Positions 10,509 through 17,969 of a DNA stretch of 64,000 bases are shown here, piece after piece. Source of the DNA: Paenibacillus plantiphilus (GTDB taxonomy: Bacteria > Bacillota > Bacilli > Paenibacillales > Paenibacillaceae); the NCBI RefSeq assembly GCF_927798095.1, contig NZ_CAKMMF010000009.1, positions 1 through 64,000 of the forward strand, given 5' to 3'. Position numbers and translations under genes: made by a program. The notes beneath the pieces are model-generated. The model was not told where the DNA came from, did no database searches, and saw nothing but the letters and a program-made list of their open reading frames with translations. The stretch's first letter is position 1. Every line of letters starts with the position of its first letter.

Positions 10509-11627
10509 ATGCGGACCGACGGCGCAACGATGCTTACGCCGACCGACATTGGAAACATTCGTCGCTATGTAAAAATTAAATATGCGGATCTGCCCAGTCA
10601 TCGTCATGCAGAGATTGTAGCGGATGCGATGCAGCGCGTTGTGCTCAAAGGACTTCCTGATTATTCGGAAGAGGTCAAGCGCGAGCTGGCAGCAGACCTC
10701 CTGCGCAACGTTGTTGCGATTCAGCAGCGTCCTGTTGGTGCTGAGCATATTTTCGCATTATGCCTGACACTGGATCATGAGGACCCGCTGCTGTTTGAAC
10801 CTTTGCATGCATGGATGGAGCAGCGGCTGAATGTGCTGATGGATCAGGAGATGTTCAGAGGGTTCATAGCGGAAGCTCTTCGTGCGCAAACGTCCGGTAA
10901 GACGGACGATTCAGCATGGCGTGTTGTGCAGTCGTTGGCTGCTGGACTGGCGGTTCAAGAGAGCCCTGCTGTGCCCTATACTGCGGATAGTGGCAGTGGA
11001 CAAGTTATTAAGCTTCCTGTTGGACAACGAAGCGTCAAACGTACGATTCTATACGCAGCGCTATCCGTCCTTCTAGTTATGATGACAACGCTGTATGGCT
11101 GGCATCTCGCAGAGCCGCAGGCCATTACGAAGCCGGAGGCTCCTCCGATCGCAATGAAGCCTGAGAGGACCAGCTTGCCGGCTGCCAAGAACGAGCTGCC
11201 TTCTGAGCTGCAATACGTCGAAGTGGATCGTGCTCGTCTGACAGCATATCTGAAGGGCAAAAATTCGATTCTCGCCGATTCTCCTTATATGGATGCGATT
11301 CTTGCTGTTGCACAGGAATTTGACATTAACCCTTTGTTTCTATTTGCGATTACAGGACAGGAGCAGGGATTTGTACCAAGAGATCATGAGCAGGCGAAGA
11401 AGATTGCGAATAATCCGTTCAACGTCTATCATAGTTGGGAAGATTATAATACAACGATCAAGCAATCCGCTGCGATTGCAGCTCGAACCATTACACGTCT
11501 TAGCAAGGATAAACCTTCGAATGTAGATGCTTTTACGTGGATCAACAGACAATATGCTGAGGACCCGAATTGGTCGAACGGCGTTAGAAGTATTTTTAAT
11601 GCAATGAAACGTCATAACCAGCAGTAA
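10509..11627 (+). CDS. Single-pass membrane protein with C-terminal lysozyme-like (glucosaminidase-type) domain
   Basis: 372 aa. The N-terminal about 175 residues are soluble, helical and presumably cytoplasmic. A single membrane helix follows (around 178-198, ILYAALSVLLVMMTTLYGW). The C-terminal part, outside, begins after a Pro-rich linker and carries a lysozyme-like region (about 265-370): ILAVAQEFDINPLFLFAITGQEQGF with a likely catalytic Glu, then NNPFNVYHSWEDY, which resembles the active-site surroundings of N-acetylglucosaminidase/transglycosylase domains. The inferred role is peptidoglycan cleavage under control of the cytoplasmic part. A short gap to topB (12 bp) suggests co-transcription. 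Catalytic activity is unproven. Confidence 0.6.
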   Translation: MRTDGATMLTPTDIGNIRRYVKIKYADLPSHRHAEIVADAMQRVVLKGLPDYSEEVKRELAADLLRNVVAIQQRPVGAEHIFALCLTLDHEDPLLFEPLHAWMEQRLNVLMDQEMFRGFIAEALRAQTSGKTDDSAWRVVQSLAAGLAVQESPAVPYTADSGSGQVIKLPVGQRSVKRTILYAALSVLLVMMTTLYGWHLAEPQAITKPEAPPIAMKPERTSLPAAKNELPSELQYVEVDRARLTAYLKGKNSILADSPYMDAILAVAQEFDINPLFLFAITGQEQGFVPRDHEQAKKIANNPFNVYHSWEDYNTTIKQSAAIAARTITRLSKDKPSNVDAFTWINRQYAEDPNWSNGVRSIFNAMKRHNQQ

Positions 11628-11639
11628 AGAGGCGATCAG

Positions 11640-14069
11640 TTGAAAACATTAATCATCGCTGAGAAGCCGGATATGGGCCGCACAATTGCTGCTGTCATTG
11701 AACCGAAAGCGCAGAACAAACGGTCCTATCTGGAAGGCGAGCACTATATTATTACATGGGCCATCGGGCATCTGGTCAGTCTGGCTGAACCGGATCATTA
11801 TGATCCGAAGTATAAACGGTGGAATGAAGCAGATCTGCCCATTATCCCGGATCGGTTCATTTTGTTCCCGAACCCGAAGACGAAGGATCAGCTTCATGTC
11901 ATCGGCGATCTGTCCAAGCGATGCGATCGTTTGGTCAATGCATGCGATGCCGGGCGTGAAGGTCAACTGATCTTCCATTTAATTAGACAATATTTGAAAA
12001 TGACACAGCCGACAGAGCGGCTATGGATCTCCGACTTGACTCCGGAGACTATTCGTCGTGGGTTCGATATGCTGCGCAGTGACCAGGAGTATGATCCGCT
12101 CACGCGAGCGGCGCGCGCCCGAAGCGAGGCGGATTGGCTTGTTGGCATGAATGCTTCCAGAGCTTTTACAATTAAACACCGTACTTTGCTGTCTGTAGGA
12201 AGGGTACAAACACCTGTTCTGGCGCTGCTATATGATCGACATAAAGAAATTACTGCATTCGATAGTGAGACGTTCTTTGTTGTTCAGGCTATGTTCCAGC
12301 AGGATGATTTCAGCTATAAGGGGCTTTGGCAGGGAGAGCGCATCACGAAACGAGAGCAGGCAGAAGCGCTTGCTGCCAAGGTAGCCGACAAGCAGGGGCG
12401 AATCGTTAGCTATGAAACAAATGAATCGAAGGAATATCCGTTCCGATTGTATGATCTGACCTTGCTGCAACGGGAGGCGAATGGCAGATTCGGCTATCCT
12501 GCCAAGAAGACGCTTGATATTGCGCAGGCGCTTTATGAGAAGCACAAAGTCATAACGTATCCAAGAACCAGCTCCAACTATGTGACTGAAGAGAATATTC
12601 CGATTATGGGCAATGTGCTGAATACTTTGAAGCAGTCTTCAGCATATGGTGAGCTGGCGAGTGGAGCAGACCGTGGACGTGTACATAAAGGCAATAAAGC
12701 GGTATGTAACCCTGCGAAGGTAGAGGATCACCATGCGATTCTTCCAACACCCAAGAAGCCAGGCTCGCTTAGTGCCGACGAGCAAAATATATACGATATG
12801 ATCGTACGAAGGTTCCTGTCTCATTATTATCCGCCTGCTGTGTACAACAATCATGAGGTTATTACAGAAGTTGAAGGGGAGACTTTCCGCACTCGGGCCA
12901 AGGAGCAGCTGGATGCTGGCTGGCGTGTTGTGTTAAGTGCCGATGATAATAAGGCAGCGCCCGAGAAATCACGCAAGAAGAAGTCTGACGATCAAGGCGA
13001 GGGCGATGCAGAGGACGAATTGATGGTGACGGACCGTCCATTCTCCGTGAACGCCGCTGCGCCTGTACATTGTACAGAAGCTGCTGCTGTTGAAAAAGCG
13101 ACCAAGCCGCCAAAGCCATTCACCGAAGGGACGCTGCTTAAAGCGATGGAAGGCGCGGGAAAGTCTATTGAAGACGATGAGCTGCGGGAAGCGATGAAGC
13201 AGACTGGTCTTGGAACACCGGCTACACGCGCGGCAACAATAGAGCGGCTTAAGCATGTCGGTTATATTAAGCCCAATGGCAAGCGTCTTGATATTACGAC
13301 AAAGGGCTGCGCCGCTATCGAGCTTATTCGCGGAGCAGGTGTTGAACTGCTGGCATCGCCTGAGATGACGGGACGCTGGGAGCAGCGGCTCCATCAAATT
13401 TCCAAGGGCGAAGCTTCGGATGAGCAGTTCATGATGAAGGTGAAGCAATTCGCTGAGATGATCGTGGGCAAGGTGAAGCGGCAGCGTCCGGCTGCGGCTA
13501 GCCTGTTTGCTGAGCCGGAGTCAGAGAAGAAGGTACGCGGTCGCGGGAGCAAAGGGAGCCAAGAGAAAGAAGGGACCTCTGCAAGCGGGAAAAAAACCGC
13601 GACTGGAGGAAGCAGCTCGGCTGGGGACAAGAGCTCGACTGGAAGGAATACCTCCTCTGGTGGAACGACTTCGACTAGGAGGGGCTCCACGACTGGAGGA
13701 ACGACTTCGACCAGAAGAGGTTCTTCTGTTGGGAAGAATGAAGAAGGCGGGGAAGCAGTATCGGCGAAACCCGCAAGCCAAGGCCCGGCCGTTATCGCTG
13801 CATGTCCTCGACCAGGGTGCGGGGGACAGATCGTTGAAGGAAAACGAGGATATGGCTGTATTCGCTTTAGAGAGGGCTGTTCTTTCGTCATATGGAAGGA
13901 GCAGCAGGGTAGAATCATTACAGCAGCTATGGCGAAGGCGATTGCCGCTAATGGTACGACACGCAAGATTACGTTGAAAGCGGAAGACGGATCATCTTCT
14001 ACCGGCAAGCTGATCCTCTCGGATCGCGACAAAGGAACCGTTCAATTCGTACCTGCGGACGAATACTAA
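11640..14069 (+). CDS. topB: DNA topoisomerase III (type IA)
   Basis: 809 aa with a TTG start at 11640 behind AGAGGCG. It relaxes or decatenates DNA through a 5'-phosphotyrosine link. The TOPRIM domain is at the N-terminus (IIAEKPDMGR, ACDAGREGQLI), and the active-site tyrosine is Y307 in ITYPRTSSNY. The catalytic core ends near residue 625. A Ser/Thr/Gly/Arg-rich linker follows (about 636-705) with an imperfect repeat GGTTSTRRGS. Then comes a cysteine-containing topoisomerase C-terminal zinc-ribbon-like motif (CPRPGCGG...GYGCIRF...GCSF). It is larger than Bacillus subtilis TopB mainly because of this tail, which probably binds nucleic acid. Confidence 0.92.
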   Translation: MKTLIIAEKPDMGRTIAAVIEPKAQNKRSYLEGEHYIITWAIGHLVSLAEPDHYDPKYKRWNEADLPIIPDRFILFPNPKTKDQLHVIGDLSKRCDRLVNACDAGREGQLIFHLIRQYLKMTQPTERLWISDLTPETIRRGFDMLRSDQEYDPLTRAARARSEADWLVGMNASRAFTIKHRTLLSVGRVQTPVLALLYDRHKEITAFDSETFFVVQAMFQQDDFSYKGLWQGERITKREQAEALAAKVADKQGRIVSYETNESKEYPFRLYDLTLLQREANGRFGYPAKKTLDIAQALYEKHKVITYPRTSSNYVTEENIPIMGNVLNTLKQSSAYGELASGADRGRVHKGNKAVCNPAKVEDHHAILPTPKKPGSLSADEQNIYDMIVRRFLSHYYPPAVYNNHEVITEVEGETFRTRAKEQLDAGWRVVLSADDNKAAPEKSRKKKSDDQGEGDAEDELMVTDRPFSVNAAAPVHCTEAAAVEKATKPPKPFTEGTLLKAMEGAGKSIEDDELREAMKQTGLGTPATRAATIERLKHVGYIKPNGKRLDITTKGCAAIELIRGAGVELLASPEMTGRWEQRLHQISKGEASDEQFMMKVKQFAEMIVGKVKRQRPAAASLFAEPESEKKVRGRGSKGSQEKEGTSASGKKTATGGSSSAGDKSSTGRNTSSGGTTSTRRGSTTGGTTSTRRGSSVGKNEEGGEAVSAKPASQGPAVIAACPRPGCGGQIVEGKRGYGCIRFREGCSFVIWKEQQGRIITAAMAKAIAANGTTRKITLKAEDGSSSTGKLILSDRDKGTVQFVPADEY

Positions 14070-14144
14070 TCGGCTTATCCTTAATAGGGATTGATTAAAG
14101 CTTCTAGATCCGGATTATTACGAAAATGGGTTATTGCACACGTT

Positions 14145-14190
14145 GAAAAAGTGGCTGAACAGAGAATTAACTCTGTTCAGCCACTTTTTC
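14145..14190. terminator. Strong bidirectional terminator between topB and the HAD gene
   Basis: A perfect 20-bp stem: 14145-14164 pairs with 14171-14190 around the loop AATTAA. The arm begins GAAAAAGTGG and ends CCACTTTTTC, giving a T-run on each strand. It separates the convergent topB (+) and HAD (-) genes. Confidence 0.92.
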
Positions 14191-14222
14191 GCATTTGACT
14201 ACTATGACTTTCTAAGCGGATG

Positions 14223-14324
14223 TATAGGAAGGCTCTAGAAGTGTTGCTCCCATATAGCAGTTGTCTGCTTCAAGCAGCAGCTTACTCGTTGGGACAGCAT
14301 CGTTCGTCGAGCACGCTTCCTATA
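14223..14324. repeat. Short inverted repeat TATAGGAAG/CTTCCTATA
   Basis: Nine bases at 14223-14231 are the reverse complement of 14316-14324, flanking an otherwise featureless stretch between the terminator and the 3' end of the HAD gene. It may be chance. Confidence 0.3.
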
Positions 14325-14332
14325 GCTTATAG

Positions 14333-15085
14333 CTATATCATGCTGTTGCTTGAGCGTTCGAATAAATAGCTGTGTATCGTATCGGGAATCTCATTCAACT
14401 GATTCAAGGTGTAGAAAGCGCCCTTGGGTACGATATCAATTCCAACGATATTGTAGACCCATTCGGAGTCTGCCTTCATATGGATAGCATGAATGCCTGA
14501 GGTGAGGGCAGGGACGACATCGGTCCGTATGGAATTGCCGATCATCCATGTCGAGCTGCGGTCAAAGCCGCCTTCCTGCAGAATATTCTCCATAGCTTCG
14601 TTATTCTTATGAGAACGAATGTAGATGCGATTGCCGAAATAACGCTGGAGCTGCATCTTCTCTATCTTGCGCTGTTGAATGAGCAGTTCGCCGCCTGTAT
14701 ACAAATGAAGCTCATGACCGCTGGATGCAAGGGAATGCAGCGTTTCCTCCATATAAGGGTAAGGCTCAACCTCATGCTCATATACGCTTCGGCCAAGCTT
14801 CCACAGCATGTCCTCTTCCACAACGGAAGTTGCCCTGCCGACAAAGTCTGAGAAGTGGCGATAAGTATCAATGAATGATTGCGGAAAATGGTCGCTCTTG
14901 AAGCCGATGGCATGGACTCTGGCGATATCGATCTCTGTTTGCTTGTTGCGAATGATTTCTGGCGATAGCTCAAAACCACGAAAATAATCGGTCATGGAAT
15001 CGATAAATTGATCGATGACGAAATAGAAATATCGATTGCAATATATGAGTGTATCATCAAGATCGAATAGTATATTCTGTTTCAT
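14333..15085 (-). CDS. HAD-superfamily phosphatase
   Basis: 250 aa from the ATG at 15085, which has AGGAAGGAG 9 bases upstream; the open frame reaches 15217 but the extra 44 residues begin without a ribosome site. HAD motif I is at the very N-terminus (LFDLDDTLIYC), motif II is near HLYTGG, and motif III/IV is GNSIRTDVVPAL. An alpha-helical cap lies between I and II. The product is a cytoplasmic Mg-dependent phosphohydrolase of unknown substrate. It is convergent with topB across a strong terminator. Confidence 0.82.
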   Translation of the reverse strand: MKQNILFDLDDTLIYCNRYFYFVIDQFIDSMTDYFRGFELSPEIIRNKQTEIDIARVHAIGFKSDHFPQSFIDTYRHFSDFVGRATSVVEEDMLWKLGRSVYEHEVEPYPYMEETLHSLASSGHELHLYTGGELLIQQRKIEKMQLQRYFGNRIYIRSHKNNEAMENILQEGGFDRSSTWMIGNSIRTDVVPALTSGIHAIHMKADSEWVYNIVGIDIVPKGAFYTLNQLNEIPDTIHSYLFERSSNSMI

Positions 15086-15210
15086 CCGGGTCGGCTCCTT
15101 CCTCAATGGTTGCGGACTGTATGAACAATTTACCGCACATTGGGACGGTCCGTCAAATCGAATAAGTTTGTCGCCATTAACAAATACTTTATCCGGAGGT
15201 GAGTCTAACC

Positions 15211-15348
15211 ATGCCATTCAACAAAAGCGAGAAGAAGGACAATCAGCGCAACGAGGCCAGCTTCGAAGAACCAGCCATAACTACGAAGCCGGAGAAAACA
15301 GGGCAGCGACCGCCCAGCTTAAACAATATTAACAAACAGCAGCAGTAG
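15211..15348 (+). CDS. 45-aa hydrophilic protein, unknown
   Basis: ATG at 15211 behind GGAGGTGAG; stop at 15346-15348. The product is very polar, with Lys/Glu/Asn in the first half (MPFNKSEKKDNQRNEA), a Pro-containing middle and NNINKQQQ at the end. It has no hydrophobic core and is probably disordered, in the style of small spore-associated proteins of Bacillales, but that is only an impression. The good ribosome site and small size speak for a real small gene. It is divergent from the HAD gene. Confidence 0.55.
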   Translation: MPFNKSEKKDNQRNEASFEEPAITTKPEKTGQRPPSLNNINKQQQ

Positions 15349-15419
15349 TTTATAAGTATGATCAGCAACGTGTTCCCAAGTGCGCCTCACGCATTCGCCA
15401 GAGGCGCACGGAGGGACGA

Positions 15420-15641
15420 TTAAGCATACTTGCTCTGTTTGGCATTCAAATCTTGCTTAATAAACGCAATCCGTCTACGGACATAGAAATCATAGCTCTC
15501 GCCCTTAAGCTCCCGAGGTGTGATCACCTCGTCCACTGCGTTGTCGATAATAGTCAATGCGCCGTCGGAGTAGAACTTAAATGTCAAATCGCGCCACGGG
15601 CGGTGCCTTTCGATGAATCGATAGTTTTCACAGTTTCTCAT
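15420..15641 (-). CDS. 73-aa protein under LexA-like operators, unknown
   Basis: ATG at 15641 with GAGGAGG 9 bases upstream. The protein is basic and aromatic (FIERHRPWRDLTFKFYSDG, ESYDFYVRRRIAFIKQDL), has no membrane segment, and looks like a small folded domain of a beta-hairpin followed by helix. I do not recognise it. Its upstream region holds two LexA-like boxes flanking a TATAAT, so DNA-damage control is likely. Functions such as a division inhibitor or nuclease modulator would be guesswork. Confidence 0.65.
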   Translation of the reverse strand: MRNCENYRFIERHRPWRDLTFKFYSDGALTIIDNAVDEVITPRELKGESYDFYVRRRIAFIKQDLNAKQSKYA

Positions 15642-15670
15642 GATGATCAGCCTCCTCAGAAATCAATTTT

Positions 15671-15713
15671 AGAACACCTGTTCTTATATTTGATTATACC
15701 AAACATTTGTTCG
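15671..15713 (-). promoter_or_regulatory. SOS-type promoter: TATAAT between two LexA-like boxes
   Basis: Read on the minus strand, CGAACAAATGTTTG (15713-15700) matches the Gram-positive LexA box CGAAC-N4-GTTCG at 9 of 10 defined bases. AGAACAGGTGTTCT (15684-15671) is a second box with perfect arms (8 of 10). TATAAT (15698-15693) lies between them. Box centres are 29 bp apart. The order suits repression of the 73-aa gene. Confidence 0.65.
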
Positions 15714-15789
15714 GATGGAAACAATTATTTGAATCCCTTAAACTAGATTGATAGACGTAACTGATATCAGTATAAAAGGAGCGCCGCAG

Positions 15790-16515
15790 ATGATTAAAGT
15801 AACTCAACTAGCGAAGCAAATACCAGGCGGACCGACTGTACTTTCGGATGTCAGCTTTGAAATTCAGCGGGGAGAATTCGTCGCAATTAAAGGAGCGAGC
15901 GGGAGCGGCAAGTCGATGCTGCTGCGCTGTTTGGCACTGCGTGAGAAATGGAACAGCGGTACATATGTTGTTGATGGCATATCTATTTTTGATAAAGGCC
16001 TTGCAGGCAAGCTCAAGCTCCGTCGTGAAATGGCATATTTGGAGGAGAAGCCAACGCTTCTGCACAATCGGACCGTTCTGAAAAATGTTCTTATTGGCGC
16101 TTCTCACCAAACTCCGCTATGGAGAAGGCTGACGGGAAGGATAAGAAGCGACGATCATATGGGCGCAATGGATATGATTGAGAAACGCGGCCTGCTTGAC
16201 AAGGCCGGAATGACCGCAGACAAATTAAGCGGCGGTGAGAAGCAGCGGGTAGCAATCGCGCGGGCTCTCGTGCACGGCGCCAAGACACTTCTCATCGATG
16301 AGCCTGTCTCTGGCCTGGATCCGCATACTGCTGAGCAGGTATTAACGGATTTGAAGGGAATGTGCCAGTCCCAAGGGGTAACCATAATAGCCGTCATACA
16401 TCAAGGGGATTGGGCGGAACGTTACGCAGACCGTATTCTTGGCCTTAATAGCGGGAAGCTTGTCCTGGATATTAAAGGAAGAAGATTGACAGAACGCGAG
16501 AAGCAGCTGCTGTAA
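15790..16515 (+). CDS. ABC transporter ATP-binding protein (PhnC-like), orphan
   Basis: 241 aa from the ATG at 15790 (AAAGGAG, spacer 8); the 14 codons upstream are unlikely to be translated. Walker A GASGSGKS, signature LSGGEKQRVAIARAL, Walker B TLLIDEPVSGLDP and the H-loop VIHQGDWAERYAD are all present, so it should hydrolyse ATP. The overall pattern is like phosphonate or amino-acid importer ATPases. No permease or binding protein adjoins it, so it may serve distant membrane partners or act outside transport. Confidence 0.85.
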   Translation: MIKVTQLAKQIPGGPTVLSDVSFEIQRGEFVAIKGASGSGKSMLLRCLALREKWNSGTYVVDGISIFDKGLAGKLKLRREMAYLEEKPTLLHNRTVLKNVLIGASHQTPLWRRLTGRIRSDDHMGAMDMIEKRGLLDKAGMTADKLSGGEKQRVAIARALVHGAKTLLIDEPVSGLDPHTAEQVLTDLKGMCQSQGVTIIAVIHQGDWAERYADRILGLNSGKLVLDIKGRRLTEREKQLL

Positions 16516-16600
16516 GTCATTAAAAAAGCGGGAATTAGCAATGGGAACATGGAAGGGCGCATATAATGGAGCATCATCCTAATTAGGCAGGTGACCAAAT

Positions 16601-17212
16601 ATGGCATTCCAATTTCCAGCCGTCATTCATGCTTCACGCGTTACCTTTCCCAAAGCTGAGCTCTGGGTTCCCGTAGTAAGCGGTCTGCACAACCCGGCGG
16701 CACGCAACGCAATGAACGAGATGATTAGAAACAAAGTTAGAGAGCTCGTGGCAGAGCAGGGTTCGCTGGATGATCCAAGAGCGGAAATGCAGGGGTACTT
16801 TGAAATAAAAACAAACGAGAAAAATGTGCTGAGCCTCTCGCTTTTTAATTACGCCTATACAGGCGGAGCGCATGGATTGACGCTTCAAGCGTCGCTTACC
16901 TTCGATACCGGAACAGGCAAGTCCTATTCATTGTCTGAATTGTTCAAGCCGAGAAGCCCTTATGTGAGCAGGTTATCGGATATTATTAAAGGACAGATAG
17001 AGGCGAGGGGAATTGCTACATTGGAGCCCTTTACCACTATTAGTCCTAATCAATCCTTCTATATTGCGGATCGTGCGCTTGTCATTTATTTTGCTTTATA
17101 TGAATTGACGCCATACGCCTTTGGTTTCCCTTACTTTCCGATTTCTGTATACGAGCTGTCAGATATTATTAATCCCAATGGACCACTCGCGCCCATGACT
17201 GTGAATTATTAG
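16601..17212 (+). CDS. DUF3298/DUF4163-type protein
   Basis: 203 aa, ATG at 16601 behind AGGTGA. The core NYAYTGGAHGLTLQASLTFDTGTGKSYSLSELFK... is characteristic of the paired DUF4163/DUF3298 fold (anti-sigma RsiV C-terminal type). The C-terminal YELTPYAFGFPYFPISVYELSDII also fits. Unlike most members it has no signal peptide or membrane anchor, so it appears cytoplasmic. Lysozyme-binding or sensing roles known for RsiV cannot be assumed. It is monocistronic-looking, 85 bp after the ABC ATPase gene. Confidence 0.72.
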   Translation: MAFQFPAVIHASRVTFPKAELWVPVVSGLHNPAARNAMNEMIRNKVRELVAEQGSLDDPRAEMQGYFEIKTNEKNVLSLSLFNYAYTGGAHGLTLQASLTFDTGTGKSYSLSELFKPRSPYVSRLSDIIKGQIEARGIATLEPFTTISPNQSFYIADRALVIYFALYELTPYAFGFPYFPISVYELSDIINPNGPLAPMTVNY

Positions 17213-17302
17213 GTGATGAAAATGTTTTATCACTCGTAATAGAGGAATTTTCGAGGACATGTCGAAAAGTGGTATGGGAAAGCTGATTAGAGGAGCATTC
17301 TC

Positions 17303-17893
17303 ATGAATTATTTTCTCATACTGCTGCTTTTTGCAGGTGCAGCGTTAATCTTTTATATTATACGTCAATCGAAACTTAAACGTCTAAGTGCTGCTGACAA
17401 TGATCGTGTAGAACAGATACAGGCTGAGCCGATGCAAAAGTTATTATCTCATGCCGGGAAAGATCGGGATGCTTCTGACCGTCAATTGGAACTGCCGATT
17501 CAAGCTGCTCCGCCCAAATCGGGTGATATGCCCCCTCGTATACTGATCGTTGATGATCAAGCGGCGATAAGAATGCTGCTATGCGAGATGTTTGAGCTCG
17601 AAGGGCTGCAGGTCTGTGAGGCCAGCAATGGAAGAATGGCTATTGAATTGGTGCGACAGATTCCAATCGACTTCATATTAATGGATGTGAAGATGCCAGA
17701 TATGGACGGCTTCGAAACGCTTACCGAAATTCGCAGTTTCAATTCCACTGTTAAGGTTGCTATGATTACAGCATACGGCGATTCAGATAAGCTGGAGCTG
17801 GCGAAGCAGCTTGGGACGCTGGCATTTTTCACAAAGCCTTTTGACATTGAGATTGTAAAATCACTCGTATTGAGCAGCCTTAGATCGTCGTAG
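17303..17893 (+). CDS. Membrane-anchored Spo0F-like response-regulator receiver
   Basis: 196 aa, ATG at 17303 behind AGAGGAG. An N-terminal membrane helix (residues 3-20) is followed by a hydrophilic linker (21-77) and a lone receiver domain (79-196) with no output domain. Receiver residues are intact: acidic pair D84/D85, phosphoacceptor D128, T156 and K178. The sequence follows Spo0F closely (ILIVDDQ-x-A-IRMLL, MITAYGD, KPFDI), so it should be a phosphotransfer receiver like the sporulation phosphorelay intermediate, but tethered to the membrane. Canonical Spo0F is soluble and about 124 aa. No kinase gene adjoins it. It may be a paralogue feeding or draining the phosphorelay. Confidence 0.82.
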   Translation: MNYFLILLLFAGAALIFYIIRQSKLKRLSAADNDRVEQIQAEPMQKLLSHAGKDRDASDRQLELPIQAAPPKSGDMPPRILIVDDQAAIRMLLCEMFELEGLQVCEASNGRMAIELVRQIPIDFILMDVKMPDMDGFETLTEIRSFNSTVKVAMITAYGDSDKLELAKQLGTLAFFTKPFDIEIVKSLVLSSLRSS

Positions 17894-17925
17894 CTTCGCA
17901 TTCGCATAATCAAGTGCTGACAACC

Positions 17926-17962
17926 GCTCCACCCTCATACAGTCAATGTATGGGGGTGGAGC
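17926..17962 (+). promoter_or_regulatory. Hairpin enclosing the ribosome site of the permease gene
   Basis: A 15-base arm GCTCCACCCTCATAC (17926-17940) pairs with 17948-17962 (GTATGGGGGTGGAGC) with one wobble and a 7-base loop. The downstream arm contains the GGGGGTGGAG ribosome site of the next gene. No U-run follows, so translation control is as plausible as termination of the receiver gene. Confidence 0.55.
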
Positions 17963-17969
17963 TATGTTT

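Noticed and set aside
13507-13977. Plus-strand frame of 156 codons inside topB
   Set aside because: Shifted reading of the low-complexity linker of topB; no start signal.
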